Position numbers and translations under genes: made by a program | NCBI RefSeq assembly: GCF_000205165.1 | Contig: NZ_GL883849.1 | Coordinates: forward strand, 1-64,000 | Length of the DNA: 64,000 nt | Source of the DNA: Paraprevotella xylaniphila YIT 11841 | Lineage (GTDB): Bacteria > Bacteroidota > Bacteroidia > Bacteroidales > Bacteroidaceae | Reading direction: 5' to 3' | Part shown: piece after piece, positions 9,708 to 18,290 of the stretch | Layout of the letters: the number at the start of each line of letters is the position of its first letter | How positions within the stretch are numbered: position 1 is the stretch's first letter | Notes under the pieces: model-generated | Told to the model about the DNA's origin: nothing | The model's input: the letters and a program-made list of their open reading frames with translations, nothing else | The model's database searches: none

Positions 9708-9860
9708 CACCTTATTATTAATAAAGGTGTATGTGCCGGGTGTGGGGGAATTGTATACATATCGGCGTGGGCTTCTGCGTTGCTCGTTCTACCAGACTGG
9801 GCAATGCGAGAGCCTTGATAAGCGGGATGAGTAACGGGTACAGACTCTCACGCTTTTTTT
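9708..9860 (+). ncRNA. Structured leader or small RNA ending in a terminator-like T-run
   Basis: Several paired segments can be read directly. A hairpin CACCTTATT/AATAAAGGTG lies near 9708-9730. A 16-bp stem joins 9770-9785 with 9799-9814, with one mismatch and some G-U pairs. A small GAGT/ACTC hairpin joins 9829-9832 and 9844-9847. An outer GCGTG/CACGC pairing (9765-9769 with 9849-9853) closes the structure and is followed by seven T (9854-9860). This could be a leader attenuator of the PEGA operon, an independent small RNA, or a plain terminator. It matches no riboswitch class I recognise. A 49-codon frame runs through the same bases. Confidence 0.45.
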
Positions 9861-9880
9861 CGTATATAATGATGTACTAA
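9731..9880 (+). other. Possible 49-codon small ORF overlapping the structured leader
   Basis: ATG at 9731, TAA at 9878-9880, with a purine-rich GGTG just upstream. The peptide begins MCRVWGNCIHIGVGFCVARS and has three Cys and a basic character. There is no recognised domain. It could be a leader peptide or an accidental frame through a structured RNA. Confidence 0.25.
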
Positions 9881-9986
9881 CTGGATTGATTTGCGGGGAG
9901 AGTCGGCAGATATGGCGAAAAGAAATGCTTTTGCCCTCCGGCATGTCTGAAAACCCGGTGCGGCAAATGGCAGGTAGATTAAGAAA

Positions 9987-12053
9987 ATGTCACAACAAAG
10001 TTTAAAAAGGAAGTGGACACTCTGCTTGTTGCTTTGCTGGGGGATAATGGCAACCTATGCCCAAAAAGATTTGGAACGCTTGCATAAGTTCACCATCACG
10101 GAATTTTATCAGGACCAACAAGCCACTACGGCTACGTCCGAAGAGTACAAGCAAGTGGATGGCAGCGGTTCACTCATGGCCATCATCAAGTTCATGTCGG
10201 CCGACCCCACGGTGAAAATCGACAACATAGAGGCTTTCATGTTCAATTTTGGTAACATGATGCACAAGACCGTGGTACATGGTGATGAACTGTGGGTTTA
10301 CGTACAGAAAAACGCGCGCACGGTGACTATCAGCCGTGACGGGTATGCCCCTATCAAAAAGTATGATTTGAAAACCACCATAAAGGAAGGAGCAACGTAT
10401 GTCATGAAAATCACCTTTGACAAGGTGACATGGAATGTGGAACGCTCCTTGAACAAACAGTTCCTGCAATTACAACTGGAACCTGGGCTATCTAATGCGG
10501 TGGTCACGCTGACGCGCGAGGGGGAACGTGAACCTATGGAGACTTCCACTACGGATGCGACGGGCAGCGTGGCGTGGAATCTTGAATTCGGTACGTATTT
10601 CTATGGTATCAAGGTGCCCAATTATGTGGAGGCATCGGGGCGGGTGAAGCTCACGACTTCGGATAGCACCTATGTGGAAAAAGTGAAATTGACCCCTAAT
10701 TTCGGTTATCTTGAAATACAGGATCCTGGCAACGCTTCGGGGGCTAAAGTCTTTGTCGACAACAAGGAGATGGGCACGGTGCCCTATAAAAGCGATACCA
10801 AATGGGATTGCGGCACATACCAACTGCTGTTGGTGAAGGATCTTTATAAGAGCCATACGGAGGAGTTTACCATCAAACAAGGCGAGACCACGGTCATCAA
10901 GCCGGTGTTGGAGTCCAATTTCGCAGAAACGACACTGACGGTGGAAGGCGGAGCGGACATCTATATCGACGGGATACGCAAAGGGGCAGGCCGTTGGGCC
11001 GGTCCTTTGAAGGCGGGTACTTATCTGGTGGAATGCCGTAAGGCCAACCATCGTAAGACGCAAAAGGAAATCCACGTGGAGGTAGATGTGGCCAGCACCA
11101 TCACCCTTGACCCTCCTATACCCATTACGGGCTTCCTTTCGGTGAATTCCACTCCTGTGGGCGCACAAATCAAGATTGACGGGAAAGATTACGGGGTGAC
11201 TCCGAAAATCATCCAAGACTTGCTTATCGGTCAACATAAAGTAGAGGTATCTATGGCCAACCGGAAACCGGAGGTGCGCGAGGTGAACATCATGGAGGGC
11301 AAGGAAGAGCAACTGAATGTGGAATTAAGCTCCACGGCCCTGATTTCATTTTCCAGTATGCCGAGAGGGGCTTCTGTACTGATAGACGGCACGCTCGAAG
11401 GCACCACTCCGTTCACGAAGGAGATGGCTTCGGGGAATTATGACATTCAGGCCAGATACTACGGTTACCGCCCTTTCCGCCGCAAGATGTACATCGACGT
11501 GGCTAAACCCGCAGTGCATTTCAAGATGTCGCGCCAACTGATGAAGCGAAGTGCATTCTATTTCGGTGCGGACGGACAGTTCGGTTCGCTCACGGCCGTG
11601 GGCGGCACGATGGGCTTCTATGCCGGGAATGTGAATGTAGAGGCTTTCTACATGAAAGGTTTCGGCAAGGAAACCGTATTTTGGAACTCTACGGGTGAGA
11701 ACGAGCAGGTTGCCCCTTGGACGGAAGAAGAACTTGAGGTAAAGACCGTTGTAGGCGGCAAGCTTGGTTATGGCTTCATATTGGGCACGCGCTTCCGTAT
11801 AACTCCGCAAGTCGGTTGCACTTATGTGGGCGTGTCGGGAAACAACGAGACTTCGGTGTATGCGCTTTCGGGTACGGGAGGGGTGCGCCTTGAAGCGGCC
11901 TGCACGTCGCACATCGGCATCAGCCTGACTCCGGAATACGCCTTCAAGCTTGCCGAAGCCGACGGTTATAAGCTGTTGTCGTCCGTGTTGCCCTCCATGA
12001 AGGACTGGAGCGAGGGCTTCAATTGCAAGGTCGGGGTCTATTTCTTCTTTTAA
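9987..12053 (+). CDS. PEGA-repeat protein with C-terminal outer-membrane beta-barrel
   Basis: A 688-residue envelope protein, first gene of a six-gene operon. A signal peptide ends near ATYAQ (residue 25). Residues 30-230 are a predicted beta-rich periplasmic region. Four PEGA-like repeats follow at about 238-290, 313-356, 385-430 and 450-500, recognisable by strand-G-strand patterns such as GAQIKIDGKDYGVTP and GASVLIDGTLEGTTPF. From about 515 the sequence alternates like a transmembrane barrel and ends in the aromatic VGVYFFF, typical of outer-membrane proteins. No catalytic motif is visible. It probably anchors or scaffolds the products of the following genes at the outer membrane (inference). 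Confidence 0.75.
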   Translation: MSQQSLKRKWTLCLLLCWGIMATYAQKDLERLHKFTITEFYQDQQATTATSEEYKQVDGSGSLMAIIKFMSADPTVKIDNIEAFMFNFGNMMHKTVVHGDELWVYVQKNARTVTISRDGYAPIKKYDLKTTIKEGATYVMKITFDKVTWNVERSLNKQFLQLQLEPGLSNAVVTLTREGEREPMETSTTDATGSVAWNLEFGTYFYGIKVPNYVEASGRVKLTTSDSTYVEKVKLTPNFGYLEIQDPGNASGAKVFVDNKEMGTVPYKSDTKWDCGTYQLLLVKDLYKSHTEEFTIKQGETTVIKPVLESNFAETTLTVEGGADIYIDGIRKGAGRWAGPLKAGTYLVECRKANHRKTQKEIHVEVDVASTITLDPPIPITGFLSVNSTPVGAQIKIDGKDYGVTPKIIQDLLIGQHKVEVSMANRKPEVREVNIMEGKEEQLNVELSSTALISFSSMPRGASVLIDGTLEGTTPFTKEMASGNYDIQARYYGYRPFRRKMYIDVAKPAVHFKMSRQLMKRSAFYFGADGQFGSLTAVGGTMGFYAGNVNVEAFYMKGFGKETVFWNSTGENEQVAPWTEEELEVKTVVGGKLGYGFILGTRFRITPQVGCTYVGVSGNNETSVYALSGTGGVRLEAACTSHIGISLTPEYAFKLAEADGYKLLSSVLPSMKDWSEGFNCKVGVYFFF

Positions 12054-12071
12054 TGACTTGAAAACGCACAG

Positions 12072-14282
12072 ATGGTTATGAAACGGAAAAGAATTATGAA
12101 ATATTTGTCAGGATGCCTGGCGCTGTTGGGGCTGACGGTGTCCTGCAATGACGAACTTTACATGGGCGGCGTGGGAGTCGTGCCTGCCACGAAGGCTTAT
12201 TACTTATATACGAATATGTTAGGCTTCAACTTACCCGATACCGTGGTGACTCCCTCCACGTTCGGCGTGGAATGCAGGAACGTGCCGTGGCGGTTGGACG
12301 TGGCCGACGAATGGCTCAAGGTCTCCCCGGCGGAAGGAACCGGAGAGGATACGTTCTCCATTGTCAGCGTGGGGGCGGATGTCAATCCGTCCACGTATTA
12401 CCGTTATTCGGTGTTCAGTCTGGAGTCGGCCATCGATACGACGGTTTACCGGTACAGCCAGCAGATTTGGGCAGAACAGCAGGGAAATACGGGCACGTCG
12501 TTGACCGTGTCATGTGATGTCCCGTTGCGGGTTTCTGCATCCGCTGCGTCGGAGACCTTTACGGTGGAGACGAACGCGCCCAAGTTCGACCTGCGCACCG
12601 ATGTCGATTGGCTTCAGGCTACGGCTTCGGGCAACGAGGTCACGTTTTCCGTGGAGGCGAACACCACCGAGGACGTGCGCGTGGGCTATATCTATTTCGA
12701 CACTTACAGGCAGGAGTGGCAAAGCTCTTCGCCTACTATTTATACCTATTATCTGGAAGTCCGCCAGGAAGCTCCTGAATATTCCTTGTCTGAAAGCAGT
12801 CTGGCTTTCCGCAATACGGCGGGCACGAAAACGGTAACGTTGTATTGCGACTTGGGATGGACGGCTTCTACTACTGATTCTTGGATTCAGGTCAGTCCTT
12901 CCTCCGGCTCGGCGGGTACGGTGGAACTGTCGGTGAGCGTGACGGAGAACGGTGGAGTAGAGGAACGCTACGGAGCCGTCAACCTCCATGTGGACGGTGA
13001 TTTCCTGATAGAGATTCCGGTGAAGCAGTCGGGCTTGTATATGGACATGACGGAGAGCCGGTTTGATTTTGAATCGGGTGCAGCTTCGCGGACTGTGTCG
13101 ATGTCCACCAACCTGTCGTTCTGGAACGTGTTGGAGAAACCATCTTGGGTAAGCGTGTCGCCGGAGAGCGGCGAGGCCGGGGAGCATACTCTTACGATAA
13201 ATGTCGAAGACAATCCGAACACTACAAAAAGAGAAGGACGTGTGGTTGTGGGTAACCAAGGGCTTTCTTTGGCCGATACCCTTTGGGTGACGCAGGAAGG
13301 CAAGTCGTTCGGTCCGCTCGAAACGGTATTGCAGTTTGAAAACGTGGCCTCGTCGAACACGCTCGACATCTCGACCGATGGTGATTGGACGGTTACGACT
13401 TCAGACGGATGGATTACCGTCGCCCCGTCGTCCGGACATGGCAACGGGCAAGTGACGGTTACCGTAGAGGCCAATGAAACCGACAATGAACGTACGGGGT
13501 TACTCTCTGTGGCGGTGGGCGGCACCGTGCAGTATGTGAACGTGGTGCAGAAAGGACGTTATTTCACCATCGACCGGGGACCGTCGGCTTCTTTGCCTTC
13601 GAAGGGAGGAACCATAGAATTAGGTATTGCGACCAATCAGGCATGGACGGTAGCCGTGAAGAACCAGTCCTCATGGTTGGCACTTTCCGCCACGCAAGGG
13701 CAAGGCGATGCCAAACTGGTGATTTCCGCCCAAGACAACCCCAGTCTGGAAAGCCGGACGGATACCATCGTATTTACACCCGCCAACAAACAAGGAGTGA
13801 AGTTGGCCGTCAAGCAGGCCGGACGTTACCTGAAAACCGATGCACAGGCCGTGTCGTTCTTCTATAAGGGGGGAACATCTGCCCCTGTGACGGTGTCTAC
13901 CGACGGGACGTTCCGTGTGGAAAAATCTTCCGGAGCCGATTGGTTGGTTGTGGCAACGAACAATAACCTACTCATGTTTACTGCCGAACCGTATAGCGGC
14001 AACGACAAGCGTACAGCCACCGTATCGCTTTACCTGACCGGCTTGTCCGGCGAGGCATCCGAGGCCAAGATGGTGGACATCGTGGTGACGCAGTATTCCA
14101 AGAACACTCAGTTCGTGCGTGACGACTACGGCGAGGATGTCCGTCTGGACGTGACTTATAAGGACGGTGCCCTCATCATCCGGTCGGACTATGGCGAGGA
14201 CAAGGACTTGTCGCCCGCGCCCGGCACATCGGGTGAAATCAGCCGTGACGACTACGGCACGGACCAGAACTTGGAACAATAA
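12072..14282 (+). CDS. BACON-repeat surface lipoprotein with C-terminal DYG repeats
   Basis: A 736-residue lipoprotein. The signal peptide ends in a lipobox-like LTVSC, followed at once by N-D-E; acidic residues after the Cys resemble the Bacteroidetes lipoprotein export signal, so surface exposure is likely. Seven Ig-like BACON repeats of about 80-90 residues fill residues 50-680, each with a W(I/L/V)xVxPxxG-type core (SWIQVSPSSGSAG, GWITVAPSSGHG). The tail carries three short repeats R-D/S-D-Y-G-E/T-D (RDDYGEDVRL, RSDYGEDKDL, RDDYGTDQNL). BACON domains usually bind carbohydrate or mucin or act as spacers. It starts 18 nt after the PEGA gene; ATG at 12078 is an alternative start. Confidence 0.8.
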   Translation: MVMKRKRIMKYLSGCLALLGLTVSCNDELYMGGVGVVPATKAYYLYTNMLGFNLPDTVVTPSTFGVECRNVPWRLDVADEWLKVSPAEGTGEDTFSIVSVGADVNPSTYYRYSVFSLESAIDTTVYRYSQQIWAEQQGNTGTSLTVSCDVPLRVSASAASETFTVETNAPKFDLRTDVDWLQATASGNEVTFSVEANTTEDVRVGYIYFDTYRQEWQSSSPTIYTYYLEVRQEAPEYSLSESSLAFRNTAGTKTVTLYCDLGWTASTTDSWIQVSPSSGSAGTVELSVSVTENGGVEERYGAVNLHVDGDFLIEIPVKQSGLYMDMTESRFDFESGAASRTVSMSTNLSFWNVLEKPSWVSVSPESGEAGEHTLTINVEDNPNTTKREGRVVVGNQGLSLADTLWVTQEGKSFGPLETVLQFENVASSNTLDISTDGDWTVTTSDGWITVAPSSGHGNGQVTVTVEANETDNERTGLLSVAVGGTVQYVNVVQKGRYFTIDRGPSASLPSKGGTIELGIATNQAWTVAVKNQSSWLALSATQGQGDAKLVISAQDNPSLESRTDTIVFTPANKQGVKLAVKQAGRYLKTDAQAVSFFYKGGTSAPVTVSTDGTFRVEKSSGADWLVVATNNNLLMFTAEPYSGNDKRTATVSLYLTGLSGEASEAKMVDIVVTQYSKNTQFVRDDYGEDVRLDVTYKDGALIIRSDYGEDKDLSPAPGTSGEISRDDYGTDQNLEQ

Positions 14283-14330
14283 GCCGCAAGGCATAAAATA
14301 AGAATCAAGAACGAAAAAACAGAAGATAAA

Positions 14331-15668
14331 ATGAAAACAATGAAGAAAAGGATAAGCCAACTCTTTGGGCTTGTGGCCGTAGGAACGGCCTTGATGGCAG
14401 GGGTATCGTGCAGCAACGACACCGAGGAACTCATGGGGCAGCCAGGAGCGACGGAGGAGACGGAACATACGGCGGTCATGCACTTGACGGGCGGCTTGCA
14501 GTCCTACACCCCGAAGCGTGAGACTTCAACGGAATGGAACGAGGGGGATGTCATCTACCTGCGTTTCTATCAGGCCGATGAGAAAACGGTGGTGTGCGGC
14601 AAGGCGGTTTACAATGCCTCGTCGTCGCTGTGGAACATCAGTTACTACGGTAACTTGTCTACTGGCAGCACTTTGAAATGTGAGGCTTTTTACTTTGTCA
14701 ATGCCACGGCCACGGACAACTATCATGTGACCATGACTCCGATGAGCTGTGCTTATGTGGATGAGGCTGCGACTTATATCGTGGATGACAGTGAACTGTT
14801 CGTAAGTGCGGTTTTGGCTCCGAAGACTGCCCGTATGCACATCAAAGGGGAGAAGGATAAGACGGTCGCGGTTTCAGGGGTGGTGTACAACACGTCGTTC
14901 AGCCTGACGGACAATGTGTTTACGACATCTACGGAAGAGATAAGCACACAGTTTGAGTCCGATGGCTATACACCTTATATATATTGTTCGTTGGATGAGA
15001 CCCACGTGATTACACTGGACGACCTTTATTATAAGTATACCAAGACCTTCGATCCGACCAAGTTCATGGCTGGCGAGAGCGGTTACATGGTGATGCCGTC
15101 CCAAGTGGAGAACAAGGGATGGACCTCTGTTTATTATTATCCCGAAGAGGCCGTGGATTTGGGGCTTAGCGTGCGTTGGGCTTCAATGAATGTGGGTGCC
15201 TCGAACCAATATGACGATGGAATCTACACCTCGTGGGGGGATGCGTATGGTACGAATACTTCTACCAGTAGCAGTTATAACAATGATGTACATGAAATAG
15301 TGGGAAATCCGGCTTATGATATCGCCACGAACCTTTGGAACGAACGTTGGCAGATACCGACAAGAGAGCAATGGGAAGAGTTGATAAATAATTGTACATG
15401 GACGTATGCCTATGATTCCGAAAGGAAGGTTTACGGATATACGATAACGGCTGTGAACGGGAATTCCATTTATTTACCTTTTTATTTCTATACTACAGGG
15501 GAGAATATAGTGAATGGGTCTTCTTACACTTCTGGATATTATTGGAGTTCCACAGAGTACAGTAGTTCGAATAAGGCTTATGCATTAGAATTAACTTCCA
15601 GTTCCAAATATATAGATTATAATAGTAAATATTACCGGATGCAAGTCCGTCCGGTTCTTGTAAAATAA
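14331..15668 (+). CDS. Fimbrillin-like / FISUMP-domain lipoprotein
   Basis: A 445-residue lipoprotein. The signal ends in MAGVSC followed by S-N-D-T-E-E, again an acidic surface-export-like context. Residues of about 40-260 resemble the N-terminal half of fimbrillin (Mfa-like) proteins. The C-terminal part from VDLGLSVRWA is a FISUMP-type domain: WQIPTREQWEELINNC, GYYWSSTEYSS, YYRMQVRPV. FISUMP domains occur in many Bacteroidetes surface lipoproteins, biochemical role unknown. It may be a structural or ligand-binding surface subunit, working with the BACON and PEGA proteins of the same operon. Confidence 0.75.
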   Translation: MKTMKKRISQLFGLVAVGTALMAGVSCSNDTEELMGQPGATEETEHTAVMHLTGGLQSYTPKRETSTEWNEGDVIYLRFYQADEKTVVCGKAVYNASSSLWNISYYGNLSTGSTLKCEAFYFVNATATDNYHVTMTPMSCAYVDEAATYIVDDSELFVSAVLAPKTARMHIKGEKDKTVAVSGVVYNTSFSLTDNVFTTSTEEISTQFESDGYTPYIYCSLDETHVITLDDLYYKYTKTFDPTKFMAGESGYMVMPSQVENKGWTSVYYYPEEAVDLGLSVRWASMNVGASNQYDDGIYTSWGDAYGTNTSTSSSYNNDVHEIVGNPAYDIATNLWNERWQIPTREQWEELINNCTWTYAYDSERKVYGYTITAVNGNSIYLPFYFYTTGENIVNGSSYTSGYYWSSTEYSSSNKAYALELTSSSKYIDYNSKYYRMQVRPVLVK

Positions 15669-15680
15669 TGACATAGTCTG

Positions 15681-17552
15681 ATGAAACGACGAATAATAAA
15701 CCTATGGCTGCTCTTGTTGGTGCTTTGTCCTGCTCTGGAAGCCCAAAACTGGGACTATATCCGTTCATCCGGCGAATATTATTACGGTTCCGGCACGGGG
15801 AAGACGGAGGCTGAGGCTGACAAGGCTGCATTGAACGACTTGGTACAGATGATAGCGGTGCATGTGTCAAGCGATTTCCAGTCGCAGACCGACGAGACTC
15901 AAACCAATGGGAACATCGACCATAAGACTTATGTAAGGAATTGTGTGAGCACTTATTCCTCCTCTGCCTTGACCAATGTGGAGAAATGGACAGAGGGGAA
16001 AGAACCGGAGGTTACCGTGCGGCGTTATATGCTGCGTTCGGAGTTGGACAAGATTTATGAGAAGCGCATAGAAAAGATACGCGACATGGTGGCCATTGCC
16101 GACGGGGCGTTGGAGAAAGCCAAGGTGGACATGGCCTTGCAATACTATTACTGGGCTTACTCCTTGGCACGTTCCCTGCAACATCCCACGGAAGCGAAGG
16201 ATGAGGCCGGGCATAGCTTGGTGACGCTGCTTCCGGTGAAGATACGGGGCATATTGGAAGACATCAGTGTGGCTTTCGAAAAGCGTGAAGGGGATTGTGT
16301 GGATTTGGTGTTCAACTACAAAGGTCGTCCCGTATCGGGGTTGGATTTCCTCTATTCCGACGGGCGTGAAGAGTGCGACGGGGCAGCGAAAGACGGTCGC
16401 GGCATGTTGGAGATGGCACCGGGCTATGAGACGGAGTTCTATCATCTTGACATTGAATATGAGTATAAGAATCTGGCACGTGGGGACGATGAGTTGCAGG
16501 CCGTGTTGAATGTCGTGGCGAAGGCGGCTTTTCCGGAGTCTTCGGTAAGCGTGAAAGGCCGTGCGGCGCAAGGAGGCACTTCGGTTGCGGCTTCCCGACC
16601 TACGGCACGGCCGGCCACTGCAAGTGTGGCCTCCACGGATGCCCCGGCAGAGGCTTCTGCCGCAGGGCCATCCCCGTCGCAGACGGTGGACGACGATGCC
16701 TTGTATTGTGAAGCGATGGAAAAGGTGTTGGCAGCCATCAAGTCGCGCAATTACGTAAAGGCCAGTTCTTGTTTTACGCTCGAAGGCCTGGACGTGTATA
16801 ACAAACTGATTTCTTACGGTACGGGACGTGTGGTGGGACAGCCTGATATGGTGTATTACCGTAGCAGTAACGGGCAGGTGGTGGCACGCGGGCTGCAGAT
16901 GTCCTTTTCGTTCATGAACGGGAAGCGGAAGAAGACGTTTGTGGAAGACGTGGTGTTCACGTTCAATCCGGACAAGAAAATCTCCAATGTGGCTTTCGGA
17001 TTAGGGAAAGTGGCAGAGTCGGACATCCTGAACCGTTATGCGCCCGGATGGAAAGACGAAACCCGCGAATTGATCATGGAGTTTCTGGAAAACTACAAGA
17101 CGGCTTATTGCCTGAAACGTCTGGATTATATCCGTGACATCTTTGCCGACGATGCCGTCATCATCGTGGGCAATATCGTGAAGCGCAACCTTGCGGCGGT
17201 GCCGGAAGAACGTGCCATTTCGCTTGAAGGGCAGGACATCATCAAATATAACCGTTATGATAAGGAGACCTATCTGGCCAATCTGGCCCGTACGTTCAAA
17301 TTGAACGAATTCATCAACCTGCGTTTTACGAACAATGACGTGCAGTGGTTGGAGAAATATGAAGATGCGGAAATCTACGGCATACAGATAGGTCAGGAAT
17401 ACACCTCTTCCCGTTACGCGGACAAAGGTTACCTCTTCCTGTTGGTGGATATGACCGACCATAATGCACCGCAAATCAAGGTGCGTACGTGGCAGCCCAA
17501 TGAGGTCTCGATGTCGAAGATATTCAGCGCAGGTGATTTTTATAACGACTAA
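15681..17552 (+). CDS. LPP20-like secreted protein
   Basis: A 623-residue exported protein. The signal peptide ends near ALEAQ (residue 22) without a lipobox Cys. The first domain has the pattern GSGTGKTEAEADKAALNDLV, typical of LPP20-like envelope proteins. A Pro/Ala/Ser-rich linker at about 295-340 joins it to a C-terminal region (DDDALYCEAMEKVLAAIKSR onward) in which I see no known domain but which reads like a helical part followed by a NTF2-like beta region. It starts 12 nt after the fimbrillin-like gene, so it belongs to the operon. Exact function unknown. Confidence 0.6.
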   Translation: MKRRIINLWLLLLVLCPALEAQNWDYIRSSGEYYYGSGTGKTEAEADKAALNDLVQMIAVHVSSDFQSQTDETQTNGNIDHKTYVRNCVSTYSSSALTNVEKWTEGKEPEVTVRRYMLRSELDKIYEKRIEKIRDMVAIADGALEKAKVDMALQYYYWAYSLARSLQHPTEAKDEAGHSLVTLLPVKIRGILEDISVAFEKREGDCVDLVFNYKGRPVSGLDFLYSDGREECDGAAKDGRGMLEMAPGYETEFYHLDIEYEYKNLARGDDELQAVLNVVAKAAFPESSVSVKGRAAQGGTSVAASRPTARPATASVASTDAPAEASAAGPSPSQTVDDDALYCEAMEKVLAAIKSRNYVKASSCFTLEGLDVYNKLISYGTGRVVGQPDMVYYRSSNGQVVARGLQMSFSFMNGKRKKTFVEDVVFTFNPDKKISNVAFGLGKVAESDILNRYAPGWKDETRELIMEFLENYKTAYCLKRLDYIRDIFADDAVIIVGNIVKRNLAAVPEERAISLEGQDIIKYNRYDKETYLANLARTFKLNEFINLRFTNNDVQWLEKYEDAEIYGIQIGQEYTSSRYADKGYLFLLVDMTDHNAPQIKVRTWQPNEVSMSKIFSAGDFYND

Positions 17553-17579
17553 CACTATTCATTTTAAAAACATGGTATT

Positions 17580-18281
17580 ATGAAAAAGATTCTGGTATTA
17601 TTGGCCGTGGCCTTCATGGGCGCATCGGCAGGTTACGCGCAAAGTGCGATAGAACTGGCCAAACAGCAACGTGAACTGGACAAGGTGAATATGGACATGT
17701 TGAATGCCAAACCCTCGAAAGATGCAAAGAAGCAGGCGAAACAAAGGACAAAGGACGGGTGGGAGGTGCCCGCCGGCAGTTTGTCTATGGCCAGTCAGTT
17801 TACCCGAGCGCAACTCATGAGGCAGGAACTGATGGCTAACGATGCGGGAGAACCTGTGGCCCGCTACATCCTCCATGAGGCTACGGTGACTTCCGGTTCG
17901 GAATCTGTAGGCTACTCGTCTGCACGTGCACAATGCCAGGCCGAGATAGCCAGTATGTTGGAAACGAAGATAGCTGCGGCTATGAAGCGTAAGCAGGACA
18001 ATGCCCAAAATTCTGCCATTGATGCTACCACAGTGGACAAGTTCCACGAGCGCGGACGGGCAATAACGGATGCCACGTTGTCGATGATGACCCCTGTGGT
18101 GCATATTTACCGTGTATTGCCGAACAACAATTACCAAGTGCAGGTAACCGTGGCTTATGACAAGAAAGTCATGAAAAAGCAAATGAAACGCCAGTTGGCA
18201 GAGGAACTTGAAGCGGAAGGCGACGGCTTGGACAGCGAGTTGGACGGTATCGTGGACGAGGTGCTGAGCGAGGAATTTTAG
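17580..18281 (+). CDS. Small secreted LPP20-like protein
   Basis: A 233-residue exported protein with a signal peptide ending near AGYAQ (residue 21). The middle part SARAQCQAEIASMLETKIAAAMK repeats the Ala-rich helix typical of LPP20-like domains, so it is probably a shorter relative of the preceding gene. The C-terminus is strongly acidic (ELEAEGDGLDSELDGIVDEV). It lies 27 nt after the preceding gene and 9 nt before the next. No enzyme motif is visible. Confidence 0.55.
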   Translation: MKKILVLLAVAFMGASAGYAQSAIELAKQQRELDKVNMDMLNAKPSKDAKKQAKQRTKDGWEVPAGSLSMASQFTRAQLMRQELMANDAGEPVARYILHEATVTSGSESVGYSSARAQCQAEIASMLETKIAAAMKRKQDNAQNSAIDATTVDKFHERGRAITDATLSMMTPVVHIYRVLPNNNYQVQVTVAYDKKVMKKQMKRQLAEELEAEGDGLDSELDGIVDEVLSEEF

Positions 18282-18290
18282 TATAAGGAT

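Noticed and set aside
10488-11312. 274-codon open frame antisense to the PEGA gene
   Set aside because: Shadow frame; His/Arg-rich without a fold.
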